From positions 620,001 through 684,000 of the forward strand of contig JAHLKI010000015.1 in the NCBI GenBank assembly GCA_025602905.1: DNA of 64,000 nucleotides. Direction: 5' to 3'. The position numbers were made by a program, and so were the translations under genes. Under the pieces are notes generated by a model. That model worked only from the letters and a program-made list of their open reading frames with translations, was not told the DNA's origin and searched no databases. Within the stretch, counting starts at the first letter, position 1. Each line of letters opens with the position of its first letter. Below are positions 1-10,827 of the stretch, piece by piece. The stretch comes from Phlyctochytrium arcticum. Taxonomy: Eukaryota > Chytridiomycota > Chytridiomycetes > Chytridiales > Chytridiaceae.

Positions 1-3000
1 TCGCTTCGTCGTGGGCATGGGGTTGATGCATCCAGCCTTCCTTCAATCGTTCCTCGCGCTCCGTGTCTTCCATAGTACGGATTTGACCCCGTTTGGCGAT
101 AGAGGCGGCAGGGGTGGATGAACTTCCTGCAATACCGGCTTGGAGGAGTGATGCGACTGTTGATGCCTTGTCCCTGGCCAAAGTGGAATCAGAGGAGCGT
201 TCGTCACGGGCAACTTCTTCGGCCGAGCGGGTATATTCCCTCTTGGCAATGTTTAACGCAGGAGAAGATCCCTCGTCGACAATCCCGGATTTCAAGGCTT
301 GAGCTACGGATCGAGATGTGGAGGGGTCCAGGTTCGATTGGACACGGGCGTCCCGTTCAGATTCCATGGCCGAATCCAATTGTCGGTATCGAGCAATATC
401 AGCCGCAGAGTGGAATTTATCCGCGTTGCCACTATCCGTCAACCCCTCCGAAAAAGCTTGAGCTTGTCGTGCCGCAACGGATCGTTGCGTGTCTGAAGCA
501 TTGACACGTTCCAGTCGTTCTTCTTCTTCAGCTTCCCGGATCAATTCGCGACGGGGGACACCCAATGCCGGGATAGACCCAGATTCACCCAAATGTTCAC
601 GAATCCCTTCAGCAAAAGCTTTGGCTTCTTGATGTGAATGAGTCAAGAATTGACGGCCGGTGGCTCCGGGGCGATCACGACGCTCGCGTTCGACTTCTTG
701 CGCATAGACGAGTTCGTCGAGTGGGGTGGGGGTGCCGAATTCGGGGAGGGAGGGATCGAGGATGCCTTGATGGTAGGGGTGGTCAATGACTGCCCCAGTT
801 TCTTCGACCATGACGGGTTTAAAGTCCTTGTCGTTGGATTTGGTGGTGGTGGAGCCGGGGAGGAGGGAGGTAGCTGAGGCGACGGCGGCGGAGGGTAAGG
901 CGGCGGCAGAGCGGGCAGCCGATCCGACCGCAGCAGCAGCGTTGGATGCAGCATTGGATGCCGAGTTGATGACGGCACCAGGTACACTAGCGACAGTAGA
1001 CGCCGCCGATCCGACCGTATTCGCCACAGAAGTTCCAGCCGCCTTTGTCGCATCCAAAGCCCGAGTCGTCATACTAGGTCCCTCAGTCGCACCAGTAGTA
1101 GCAGGCATCAAGTTACGAGCAGAATCCGCGGCACTGGCCGCTGTACCACTAACAGCGTTTCCGACATTGGCAGCCGTGTTGTAGACTCCGTGACCGACAG
1201 CAGCAGCCGCATCCGCGACTCCATGGGCAATAGCTCCAGGTACAGCGGCGACGGTTTGGGCGGCCGACACGGCTCCGTTGGCGACAGTGTTTGCTGCGTT
1301 TTTGGTGGCTCCGACTGCACGAGAGGCGATTCCGGGAGTGGGGACGACGTGCTCTTCAATCTCGATGGTTTCCTCGATCAGCATGACGGATTCGGCGTCA
1401 ACAACTAGGAGAGTACTGTCCACTTCCGTACTAGTTGTAGTAGTAGTAGTAGGATGAGTGGTGGTGGTGTTGGTGGCTGGGGTGACGACGAGGTTGCGAG
1501 CTGCAGTGGCGGCTCCCATAGTCTTGTCGGCGACCGTGTGAAGTGCATTGGTGGTAGTTCCAATGACGGCTTGTCCAGCGTGGGTAGTCGTGTTGACGAC
1601 GACGTGTCCAGCATGGGTAGCGCCCTGGCCGATAGATGTAGCCGTGTTGACGACTCCGTGTCCAATGGCCGTAGCAGCATCAATGACTCCCTGTCCGACA
1701 ACGACGGCCGCGCCCGCTACAGCCAATCCAGCGTTGGTGGTAGTGTTGACGGCAGCAGCAGCGACATGAGACGTAGCCGATCGAACGGGGGCAGTCGCTT
1801 CCACGGCCCGAGATCCTGCGCCTGATGCTGTTGTAGCAGCCCGGTGAGCGACATTTTGAGTGGTGTGAAGAGCTCCAGAAGCGGTATCGGCCACCTTGTG
1901 GTAAGCAGTCGCACCGACTGATTCGACCTTGTGGAGGGCGTCGGTGGCCAAGACTTTGACGGTAGTTCCGACTTCAATGGCCTTTTCGGCGCCGCGTTCC
2001 AGAGCCAGACGCGTGGCTTCCTCGGACTGGTGGTAGGACGTCAAGGTGTTGTCGCGGGTGACTTGGGCGGCAGGTGAGACGATTTCGCTGGTGGTGGCGG
2101 CAGCAGCCCGGGTGGTGTCCAAGGTACGGTCGACTACGATAGTAGTCGTGTCGGCAGCCTTGTGAGCAACGTCTTCGGCAATGACGGCAGCGGTGGCACC
2201 AACTTCACGGGCCTTGAGAGCGACGGGTGCTACCGTAGCTCTGGTAGACTCCAAGACGTTTTGAGCCGTGACGGCGGCAGCGTGAGCGGCATTTTCGACA
2301 ACGTGAGGCAAGTTGGCAGTTTTCGCAGCAGCAGCCTGGTACGCGTCCGAGTAGGATTCCTGGGCAGCGGTGGTTCCTACTTGATAAGACTCTTGCAGTT
2401 GAGCATTCTCTGTGATTTCGCGAGCCGTTTCCGTGACGGGGGCGACGACAGTGGCGCGGGTGGATTCAACGACATTTCCGGCCAGGTTTTGGGCTGTGAC
2501 GGCAGCTTGATGAGCGTATTCCTGGGCGGTGAGGGCGGCATTGCTGGCGACACTGCGGACAGTTTCGGGGACGCTGGCGGTCCGAGCGGCTGCAGATTCA
2601 TAGGCGGTGTTGAAATTGTCTTGAGCAGCTGCTGTTCCTACTTGAGCCGTTTCTACGGCACGGTCCAGGGGTTTCGTGTCGGCAAAAGTCGTCGTCGTCG
2701 TCGTCGTCGTCGTGGGTGCAACATATGAAGTGGTGGTAGGGGGCACGACAATGACAGGTGCTTGTTGAGTGGTGGTGAGAAGGGGGGGCGCATCGGCGGC
2801 GGCAGCGAGTTCAGTGACGTGAGCAGGAGGGCCATTGTTCCAGGAGACGCGGCGGGCAGCGTTGGTAAAGAGGTTTGTAGCGGCGGAAGCAATGGATCCT
2901 ACGGCGTTGCGGGCAGCGACGGCAGCGTCCTTTGCGACGGCTCCCAGGGAAGGATCCTCGTCGGATGAGTAGTAGTCGTCTGGGTTGGTATGTGTTAGTT

Positions 3001-3238
3001 TGCAGTGTTGGAATGTATAAAGTGCATGGCTCAAATGAAACGCACCATCAATGTACTGGCCAGGGATGTGGGTAGGGGTGGCCGGCGACTCTAGGACGAC
3101 GGGAACAACGGGCACGGCATGGTCTTTGACCATGAGATGCGCAGGCTCTGAGGCGGGAGTCCGGTGTCTGAGGGTGGAAGAGTCATCTGTAGCATAAGTT
3201 GTCTGGCGATCGACCGAGGCGGCAATGGGGTCGGCCAT
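1..3238 (-). CDS. Giant Ala/Thr/Val-rich LEA-like repeat protein (C-terminus beyond the window)
   Basis: Two exons, complement(<1..2979, 3046..3238), read as one frame of more than 1050 residues without a stop. The start at 3238 (MADPIAASVD) is the only ATG that joins through the 66-bp intron 2980-3045 (GTGCGT...CCCAG). Residues about 85-800 are low-complexity amphipathic repeats rich in Ala, Thr, Val, Asn and His (AAVTAQN, TARE, GHGVVNTA types) with a run of eight Thr codons at 2691-2714. There are no membrane segments or catalytic motifs. The last 210 residues form four degenerate repeats of about 50 residues with the pattern FxxGI...SPAL.IAKRE...E..ERDER. Composition and repeat style resemble LEA or seed-maturation (SMP) proteins, which protect cells in desiccation or dormancy. 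That link is my inference from pattern only; an apolipoprotein- or perilipin-like lipid-binding role is an alternative. The coding frame itself is secure from length and bias. Confidence 0.8.
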   Translation of the reverse strand, partial: MADPIAASVDRQTTYATDDSSTLRHRTPASEPAHLMVKDHAVPVVPVVLESPATPTHIPGQYIDGAFHLSHALYTFQHCKLTHTNPDDYYSSDEDPSLGAVAKDAAVAARNAVGSIASAATNLFTNAARRVSWNNGPPAHVTELAAAADAPPLLTTTQQAPVIVVPPTTTSYVAPTTTTTTTTTFADTKPLDRAVETAQVGTAAAQDNFNTAYESAAARTASVPETVRSVASNAALTAQEYAHQAAVTAQNLAGNVVESTRATVVAPVTETAREITENAQLQESYQVGTTAAQESYSDAYQAAAAKTANLPHVVENAAHAAAVTAQNVLESTRATVAPVALKAREVGATAAVIAEDVAHKAADTTTIVVDRTLDTTRAAAATTSEIVSPAAQVTRDNTLTSYHQSEEATRLALERGAEKAIEVGTTVKVLATDALHKVESVGATAYHKVADTASGALHTTQNVAHRAATTASGAGSRAVEATAPVRSATSHVAAAAVNTTTNAGLAVAGAAVVVGQGVIDAATAIGHGVVNTATSIGQGATHAGHVVVNTTTHAGQAVIGTTTNALHTVADKTMGAATAARNLVVTPATNTTTTHPTTTTTTSTEVDSTLLVVDAESVMLIEETIEIEEHVVPTPGIASRAVGATKNAANTVANGAVSAAQTVAAVPGAIAHGVADAAAAVGHGVYNTAANVGNAVSGTAASAADSARNLMPATTGATEGPSMTTRALDATKAAGTSVANTVGSAASTVASVPGAVINSASNAASNAAAAVGSAARSAAALPSAAVASATSLLPGSTTTKSNDKDFKPVMVEETGAVIDHPYHQGILDPSLPEFGTPTPLDELVYAQEVERERRDRPGATGRQFLTHSHQEAKAFAEGIREHLGESGSIPALGVPRRELIREAEEEERLERVNASDTQRSVAARQAQAFSEGLTDSGNADKFHSAADIARYRQLDSAMESERDARVQSNLDPSTSRSVAQALKSGIVDEGSSPALNIAKREYTRSAEEVARDERSSDSTLARDKASTVASLLQAGIAGSSSTPAASIAKRGQIRTMEDTEREERLKEGWMHQPHAHDEA

Positions 3239-3279
3239 TGGTTCTTTGTCGTAAGTGAAGTAGTGATCAAGTGTGCAGA

Positions 3280-3378
3280 GTGTGCAGAGTGTGCAGCGAG
3301 AGGGAAATGCCCGTGTGCAGAGTGTGCAGCGAGAGGGAAATGCCCGTGTGCAGAGTGTGCAGCGAGAGGGAAATGCCC
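3280..3378. repeat. Three perfect tandem copies of a 33-bp unit
   Basis: Copies lie at 3280-3312, 3313-3345 and 3346-3378, each containing GTGTGCAGAGTGTGCAGCGA followed by a GAGGGAAATGCCC tail. The array sits 42-140 bp upstream of the LEA-like gene start, in its presumed promoter or 5' leader. A TATAAATA-like stretch follows at 3393-3400. Part of the unit (GTGTGCAGA) also occurs in one extra truncated copy at 3271-3279. It could be a cluster of transcription factor sites or simply a minisatellite. Confidence 0.9.
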
Positions 3379-5463
3379 AATGCCCAGCTTTGTATAAATA
3401 GAGAAAAGTGACGGATGACGGAACGCACGAAAACGCGTCTCGGGAGCCCCATGACGCAACTGACCCTTTCCCTTTTAGACTCACCTTCAGTCAAAAGTTC
3501 ATTTATTTCAATCAATCAATGGGGGTCGTTCTCTCTTTCTCGCCCTGATCACTTTCACTCACTCACTCACTCACTCACTCACTCACGCCCCCATGAGCAT
3601 CGTAGCATGTATCTAGTTATCTACAGTAGTACTTCACATATATATATAATAGCTTCATGCCCATACGTATACGCAGCACACACACATAAACCCACAGACT
3701 CAGGACCCAAAAGCAAAGCCACGGACGGACGGACGGCGAAGGCAACAGAACAGGCTCCACGCGGCCGCCGAAATGGAACACTCCTTTCTGCAGCGCGCGC
3801 GCCTTGTCGTCATTACGTCACAGATAACCCACACACGTGACTGCATGACCTCATGCTTTCTTTGCTGGAAAACCGCTGGAAACGGGTTGCTGTGTGGGTG
3901 GAGGTACATAGGTGCTGCAGTGCATAGGGAGTACATGTATATACAGTGTAGAAGGACGGGACGGCTTTGCTCGGCTTATGCCTACAGTATTCTAGTATCA
4001 TAGTAGTGAGTGAGTGAGTGATGGGAAGTATGATTATTGGCAGGTCAAAGAACAGCAAAACAGCTTGGCAAACGACCGATGCGTTAGCAAATTTGTGATT
4101 TCGCACACGCGAGCTCATGCTTCCCAGTCATTACATTCACATTAAGACAGACATTACCTTAAAAAGGGGTTGCACACTCCCCATTTGGGCTGCAAGCCTA
4201 GGGTTGCCGTGTTGATCAGGTCCAGGATTTCAGGTCGTGGCAGCTGCCTACACAACAACCCGCGCATTCACAACTTTACTCCAACTTTGAGTATTCAGCT
4301 GCCGAATTCAGAGCATTTTGAGACGGATGTGGATCCAGGGGTGGGTTCTCTGCAGGCACCAACTTTCTTTCGTCGTGGCATTCGCAAAAAACGCAAACAC
4401 AATCACCACGATCTACACGGCAAGTCCCCCCTCAAGGTCAAAACCGGACCTTTTAGATCTCCTTTGGGGTTTTCTCAGTCCCGTTTAGGACTATATGCCC
4501 AACATGCATAGGTACTCATCTCAAACACTGGTTTAGACTGGTTTAAACTGGTGTTTGGTGGTGATTGGGGGTCACTCGCGGTGTCTCGCTGGTCTTGGCG
4601 CGTGAGAAAGAGAAAAAAAGCTTCAAACTCGGATGTATATCGCTTTCCTGAAGGCTCCCATTATATATATACAAGAAAGACTATGTGAGACATCAAAGGA
4701 CAGCAATATGATGTTGGGAATGATGTGAACAGCTCATGATAATGTGTGTGCTCAACAAACTGGGCCATGACCGATGGTAATAACTCACCTGTCAAAATGA
4801 CGCGACGCTGTCAAACCCTCGTTCAGAACCTTTGGTCTGATGTACGGAGAGAGAGACCACCCGGCTCCTACGGTGGGGGTCGCTGGTCAAGGGGCAGTCG
4901 AGGTCATGCGGATATCGCCACCGCGGCGAGCTGGGGCCTTTAAACTTGGCCCCGTCCGCCTTTGCGCCTTCCCTCATTCCCTCTCGCGACTCCCTCTGCT
5001 CCCGCACCCGACAACTCGCAGCGCTGAGCAGTAGAGTCGGCAGGGATGTTCAAAAGTTCACGAAAGGCGTTGGCCGCACATATCAGGCTAGATAGCGTGA
5101 TCATTAGCGAATGGGATTCAAAGTACAAGCACATGGTCCCTATGCGCCATATGCGCAGGAGAGAAAAGACATGGCAGCGAGGGTGTCTAACAGTAAAGTA
5201 TAACGTGGTTTTCAGTGAGAAATACAAATTGAAGCTAGTACAGTGGGAGAGTTGTCTACGGGGAGGGAAAAGGGGGACTAACCGTAACGCTATATTTACT
5301 CTGTGCTATTAGCGTCTTGAAAACTAAAAAAAGGGATTGCGCAGTCAGGGGTTTTCTCGCGTACGTGTAACTCAAGACAGGAAAAAGGTATTGAAGAGAA
5401 AGGTGACCAGATCCATACAAAGAATTCGCGTTCCTCAGCGCCAGTACGAGCAGTCGGGAGCAA
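3379..5463. other. Gene-free stretch with microsatellites
   Basis: I see no supportable gene here. The stretch holds a CACT microsatellite (about 3553-3585), a short TA run (3638-3648), a GTGA run (4004-4020) and another TA run near 4664. The open frames are short, lack codon bias and match no family I recognise. It separates the promoter of the LEA-like gene from the 3' end of the next minus-strand gene. Confidence 0.5.
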
Positions 5464-7357
5464 TCACCAGTAGCCGACTTTCTTGGCCGTGGGCTTCTTA
5501 GCCGGCGTTACCGGGGCAGTGGACTTTCGAGAGCGGAACGGCTCAGTGGATAGGATCGGAAGCTCGGACAGTACCTCAAGCAAGGCCCCCCGCTGCGCCG
5601 CCAGCCGTTGATTCACGTACTGGCACGCAGGCAAAATGGTATGATTGAGGTACTCACCAAACGCGAGGATTCCAGCCAGTCCAACTTCATTAGGTCCTAT
5701 ATGGAACATCGGCCCAGGCGATCGCACAAACCAGTACTTCTGGTCAATCTTGGTGACCCGCAGAACAAATGTTTCCAGTCTCCATTTGGCCACGAGGCCG
5801 TAATAAAATTTGATTCCTTCCATATCGGCAACGGGCACCTCAGTTCCCGACAAAAATTGGAGCAGCTGCTGAGCAACTTCGGCCGGCGTTTTCAGCCAGT
5901 CTTGTGAACTCGGCCCATTCCGAGTGCCCCGACCTCTATCTTCTCTACCTCGGCAACCCACACCCCGACCCGAGTGGAAGTTCCTCTTGCTGCAATCGTG
6001 ACGTCAGACTTGGTCATATTATCCTCCTTGCCTTCTTCTGCCCTGTAGGTGTGAGTAAACTCCAGGCTGACGTCGATGTTTTCCTGCTGGATCGGTATCG
6101 CAGCCCTAGTTGCCGCGGCCCAAACAAGGCGGATGTCTTGCTCGGATAAGTCATTGCGGGACAAATCAATCTTACTCGCCGTCTCGATGAGAGCAACAAT
6201 TGTCGCTTTTGGCAATCGCGAACTGCCAGCTTGGACGGTTCTGATTGGGATTCTCCAAAACGATGGGCCCACCAAGTCGCCCTTTCGCACCATATTCCTC
6301 AAGACCGCCGAAACGGCTGGTTGCTCTTTAAATGTTGACAGGATGAAGTGTACATCGTATGCACACTTGTGGAGTTTTTGACTTGTGAGTTCCTTTGGCA
6401 TCTCCCCTATTTTTCGAGTCATCTCCATTACATCCTCATCCAAAATTGCCGCGTCTCGAATCAGTCGTAACATGTGACGGCCGCGCTGTTGCAAGAGTAC
6501 ACTGTTATGGCGGGTGAACTCCAGTGCCTGGCTGACGTACTCCTCCACAGTGTGACACCCCCGAGCCCATTGTTTCGCTTGTTCTGTGGATACGAGCTCA
6601 GTTTCGCGAAGGTCGACCCACTCCTCTTCTGCTTTGGTACGCTTGCTGATTGGCAGCATTTCGTTCTCCCCCGACTCCCTGGTCCGTTTCTGAAATGATT
6701 ATGAGTTCTAGAGCGCTCATATACACGTTAAAAATGCACCTCTGCCTACCTGAACGGAGGACGAGGATTGCCCTAGCGCCTGGATCGTTTGCTCAAACGC
6801 GCGAGACACACCAGCATCAAATTGGGCTGCGATCTTCACAGTGGTGTCCATGGTTGTAGCCAGAGCCTTTTCGGTGTGCTGCTGGCGGCCTGACAGCGCC
6901 TTACTTATGCGATCCGCAGCCTTGTCTGTAGCGACAGCTTGTTTTCTCTCCATAATGGCATACGATGACTCAGTCTATTGACGCAACGGGCGGTCCATGA
7001 GACCGGAAAGGGAGTAGAAGAAAGGAATCATGGTTAGTAGACGAAATTAAAGTCAAGGAATGCACCACATATCAGCATGTAGCATAAGAGTGCGAGTACC
7101 GACGGCTCAGGCAACGCAAGACATGTATTTCAGAGTCTTCCACGTATACGTACCACTAGTTCAGCGTCTTTGAACTGCTTCTGGCGACGTTCCAGAGCTA
7201 TTCGCTTCGTTGTGGGATATTGATCAAAGACGGCAAGTGCCTTGGACAATTCCTTTCGTGATTTAGCCCTTGCCTTGTCAAAAACCTCGTAACTCTGATT
7301 CGCTTTGATGAAATCATTGACTCTAGGGACGTCTGGGATGGGTGGATGGTTGGGCAT
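5464..7357 (-). CDS. Unrecognised 524-residue protein, four exons
   Basis: Model complement(5464..5868, 5949..6689, 6750..6974, 7154..7357), 524 residues. Introns are 80, 60 and 179 bp; the long first intron has a textbook CTACTAACC branch site followed by a pyrimidine stretch and CAATAG. The 80-bp last intron is needed to join two frames and uses GTAGAG...TTGCTCAG. The start MPNHPPIPDV is the first ATG of the frame. The N-terminal 200 residues are charged and helical (coiled-coil prone, KARAKSRKEL, RQQHTEKAL), with a basic KRTRESGE...SKRTK segment that could be a nuclear signal. The middle is mixed alpha/beta and the tail is basic (TPAKKPTAKK). I recognise no family and no catalytic motif. 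It stands alone at the edge of the repeat-rich zone, so a lineage-restricted accessory gene is plausible but unproven. Confidence 0.6.
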
Positions 7358-9234
7358 CTTGATTCTTGAGTGAAGCAGACGAAGATGTTCCCAGTCGAGA
7401 CGCCGAGACGCGTCGAGCTTGGGCTCACCATGGCAACAAGCGTTTGCGTCAAGTGCATGGTGTTGAAGGAATTTAAGCTTGTTTGTAATGGATAACAAGA
7501 AACTCTACCACACCATACTGATAACCGACGCTTTACACAGCCGTATGATTTGATCATACCTCTGGAGAAGAAATTCGAAGAACTCAGCACAATAGGTCCG
7601 TGACTGTGACCTGAAAGTCAAGACTTAGCAAACTGACTCAGGATAACTTGGCTATCATCTGCCCGGTGCTGGCAGGTGAAAACAAAGACCGGCAATAGGT
7701 GGTCTTATGGGATGTGTGTGGAAACAACAAGGCACTGATCGTCACTACCACAAAGAAGGTTGGTGCTCCCCAACCCTCAACCAGTATCCTCTTGTGCATG
7801 GACTCTGGCAGAAGCTGTACACAGCCAATTGTGGTTAGGACGGCGACTGCGGGGGTGGAAGTGCCTTCCACTTGTTTGGAGCGCATGAAACCATCTCCTG
7901 GCCTGGTTTTCGCTGGGCGAAAACACTTGCCCTCTGGGAAGCAATGAAAGTCATGCCAATCTCAGCGCACAAGACGGATCGTGTGCCCATCTTCCAAAAG
8001 GTTCTTGGTCTATCACAGCCGCCGTATGGCTGGATAGCTCAGTTTCCGGGGGGAGAGGCTTCCAAAGTCCAACTCCACCTCGTGGCAAAGCTTCACCGCC
8101 CATCTGAAGCATTTGTCCCCTGAGCCGCCACTGCTAGGCGTGGCGATCTCAGTTTTGGAAGATGGTTATACATGTATTTCCCGACTTGATGTAGTACAGA
8201 TATTGATCATCATACTTCTCTTCTTCTCTTCCTTCTCTTACACAAATATGTCTCGCCAAAAGAACCTATGCTCCGTAAGTTAATGCACGCACTCTACTCA
8301 ATGACCGCAGCTAACAATGAATGTTTAGCATTCAGTTACTGCCGTAACCCGCCATAATTGGAGCTTTGAACAACCCGGTCGCTGGCACTTGCTCTGTAAT
8401 ACATTCTCAATTTTGGAGGTTCAAATTGTTGCTGGAACTCTATATCAAGTGGTCTTGGCACCTTGGCACTGGCAGAATCTGTGAGTGTGAGTTGGGGGAA
8501 AAGGATATTCTGGACGAAGTAGATCGGGTTTGCAATAGACGGCCATCTGTTTATGGTTCCGTCAAGGATGCGAAGGCATACAGGATTGTACAGACCCTTC
8601 GCATCCAAACAATATATCAAATACCCAAACGCAAGTTTTCTTGATACTCTGTCACTTCAAAACTGAGAGCCAGGTCCATTCTCAGAATGGCCCCCCCCCC
8701 ACACATACAGTACATATTTGCAATTAGAAAGTTAACTGATGTAAGGATTTAAGCGGTCACATAGAGAGCATAAATTATAGTAGGGCTTCGCAGGCTATGA
8801 TATTGTTATAGTAGGGCTTGGCAGGCTTTCGCTATTGCTGGTTGTTGACGTTGAAAATAAACCTACAAAGGTTACAAATACATACGAGCGCCGTAGAGAT
8901 CATTCATTTTACTTTCAAAATTGAAGTTGCTACACCTCAAAGAATCTGAATGTCATATGTTTGGTCGGAACCTTGGGAACGTGTGAAGGGAGAGACTTGA
9001 CGAATTTATCATGATTTTTCGATTTCGAGTTTCTTGAACTTCAAAACATCCTGATATGTAAGGATCAAAATCTTTATTACATTTCGAGCAGAGAATACCC
9101 AGATAACTTCATGGACGGAAGATTGCCATTCATTATTGCATCATCGGGTTAGCAAAAGTCGGTAAAAAGAAGATTTGAGTAAGAAAAAGGGTGTTTTTGA
9201 CACAAAATAGGGCAAAATGAGAGATTTTACACAA
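7358..9234. other. Gene-free, partly AT-rich stretch
   Basis: Only short unconvincing frames occur here. A plus-strand open segment around 7870-8120 and a minus-strand one at 8336-8620 read as protein-like for 80-90 residues, but I can attach neither to a family nor find exon partners. From about 8650 the sequence becomes AT-rich and contains a duplicated motif ATAGTAGGGCTT(C/G)GCAGGCT at about 8777 and 8808. It grades into the inverted-repeat array to the right. Confidence 0.4.
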
Positions 9235-9337
9235 GAAAAGTGCCAGACTGCCAAGTAAAAGCCGCGAAAAATCAATTGTTTCAAAAGTGGGTAAGTGAAC
9301 GTTTTAACGGGGGTACCCTTTAAGAGTACGACGTTAT

Positions 9338-9683
9338 AAACGTTCACTTACCCACTTTTTTGCGTTCCAGTTAAATGGAGGGAGTCTGATATGTGGAAGG
9401 GTAGTTTGCTCGAAGAATGGAGAGAATGCAGTCAAAGTGACGAGAAGTTGCTGAATCGGGGCATTTCGAACGGGACATTCAAATATGACACACAGAGAGC
9501 AAAGGAGAATCGGGGGGTAAAATCGACAATCTTGAGAATCCTGTTGATCCTGATGAAAATGCAAGTTTTGCAAGATTTCGGAACATTTTGACAGGTAAAG
9601 AGTCAGTTTAGCATGAAAAGTGCCAGACTGCCAAGTAAAAGCCGCGAAAATCAATTGTTTCAAAAGTGGGTAAGTGAACGTTT
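9338..9683. mobile_element. Complete MITE-like copy 1 (346 bp)
   Basis: Bounded by the 22-bp inverted ends at 9338-9359 and 9662-9683. The interior is unique sequence without coding capacity. It is flanked on both sides by the same 33-bp spacer that separates it from neighbouring copies. Confidence 0.65.
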
Positions 9684-9716
9684 TAACGGGGGTACCCTTT
9701 AAGAGTACGACGTTAT

Positions 9717-10062
9717 AAACGTTCACTTACCCACTTTTCTTCGTTCCAGTTAAATGGAGGGAGTCTGATATGTGGAAGGGTAGTTTGCTCGAAGAATGGA
9801 GAGAATGTAGTCAAAGTGACGAGAAGTTGCTGAATCGGGGCATTTCCAACGGGACATTCAAATATGACACACAGAGAGCAAAGGAGAATCGGGGGGTAAA
9901 ATCGACAATCTTGAGAATCCTGTTGATCCTGATGAAAATGCAAGTTTTGCAAGATTTCGGAACATTTTGACAGGTAAAGAGTCAGTTTAGCATGAAAAGT
10001 GCCAGACTGCCAAGTAAAAGCCGCGAAAATCAATTGTTTCAAAAGTGGGTAAGTGAACGTTT
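9717..10062. mobile_element. Complete MITE-like copy 2 (346 bp)
   Basis: Same length and ends as the preceding copy, with inverted ends at 9717-9738 and 10041-10062 and only scattered substitutions. The next copy starts at 10096 and is cut off near 10312, where unrelated sequence takes over. Confidence 0.65.
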
Positions 10063-10505
10063 ATACGGGGGTACCCTTTAAGAGTACGACGTTATAAACG
10101 TTCACTTACCCACTTTTCTTCGTTCCGGTTAAATGGAGGGAGTCTGATATGTGGAAGGGTAGTTTGCTCGAAGAATGGAGAGAATGTAGTCAAAGTGACG
10201 AGAAGTTGCTGAATCGGGGCATTTCCAACGGGACATTCAAATATGACACACAGAGAGCATAGGAGAATCGGGGGGTAAAATCGATAATCTTGAGAATCCT
10301 GTTGATCCTGATACAGGAAGAAGATGTATCACTGTAAAAATATGAATGTTGGAAGATTTGGTCGAAATCCGGTGAAGACTTGGTTAACATCCGGTGAAGA
10401 CTTGTAAATGGAGCGAGAATATTCTTCGCCGACTTGTAAGGTGTGAAATTTTGACAGAAGAAATTTGTGAATTTTCTGGAAGTCCCGTATAGGAGCGTAT
10501 TACAC

Positions 10506-10687
10506 GGTGTAATGTGGAAGTCCCGTAACAAATGCGGAACGACTCGATGAAAGATGGAGGATTAGTGCTTAGTATTTGTATTTTGTATTTTGTACATAGT
10601 ATTTGTATTTCCTACTTTTGATTAGATGGGTGTAATGTGGAAGTCCCTTCCCGTGACAAATGCGGAACGACTCGATGAAAGATGGAG
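10506..10687. repeat. Pair of direct repeats of about 55 bp
   Basis: Copies at 10506-10559 and 10629-10687 share GTGTAATGTGGAAGTCCC and a GACAAATGCGGAACGACTCG-like block followed by ATGAAAGATGGAG. The second copy carries a small insertion (TTCCC). The 70 bp between them is AT-rich. These may be remnants of another short element next to the MITE-like array. Confidence 0.7.
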
Positions 10688-10751
10688 AGGGATGATTCAT
10701 GATGTGTAAGATGGCTCGATGTTCGATGGAGGCAACCTTATAATAAGGTCA

Positions 10752-10820
10752 CATAGTTGGAATCATAGTTGCCGCATAGTTGGGGCATAGTTGGAATCAT
10801 AGTTGGGGCATAGTTGGAAT
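10752..10820. repeat. Minisatellite of six CATAGTTGG units
   Basis: Six consecutive copies of CATAGTTGG or CATAGTTGC followed by AAT, GG or CG, 11-12 bp each. It lies directly left of the 60-bp palindrome, with only a run of cytosines between. Confidence 0.8.
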
Positions 10821-10827
10821 CCCCCCT

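Larger units (their letters stand above)
9235..10312. mobile_element. Tandem array of a MITE-like element with 22-bp terminal inverted repeats
   Basis: The stretch is a near-perfect tandem repeat: units 9235-9614 (380 bp), 9615-9993 (379 bp) and a truncated third, 9994 to about 10312. Each unit contains a 22-bp perfect inverted repeat (9283-9304 with 9338-9359, and equivalents at 9662-9683/9717-9738 and 10041-10062/10096-10117) around a 33-bp spacer holding GGTACC. Read differently, the array is a series of about 346-bp elements bounded by GTTCACTTACCCACTTTT-type ends, joined head to tail through the 33-bp spacers. No transposase is encoded; open frames on both strands are by-products of the repeat. 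Differences between copies are only a few bases, so the amplification is recent. The non-autonomous transposon reading is inference. Confidence 0.75.

Noticed and set aside
3155..3397. Cys-rich plus-strand reading CAECAARGKCP repeated three times
   Set aside because: It is the translation of the 33-bp non-coding repeat and starts in no convincing gene context.
9141..10042. Series of similar minus-strand ORFs of 68-130 residues and matching plus-strand ORFs
   Set aside because: Both strands are open because the repeat unit is short of stops; the frames follow the 379-bp period and show no protein family.
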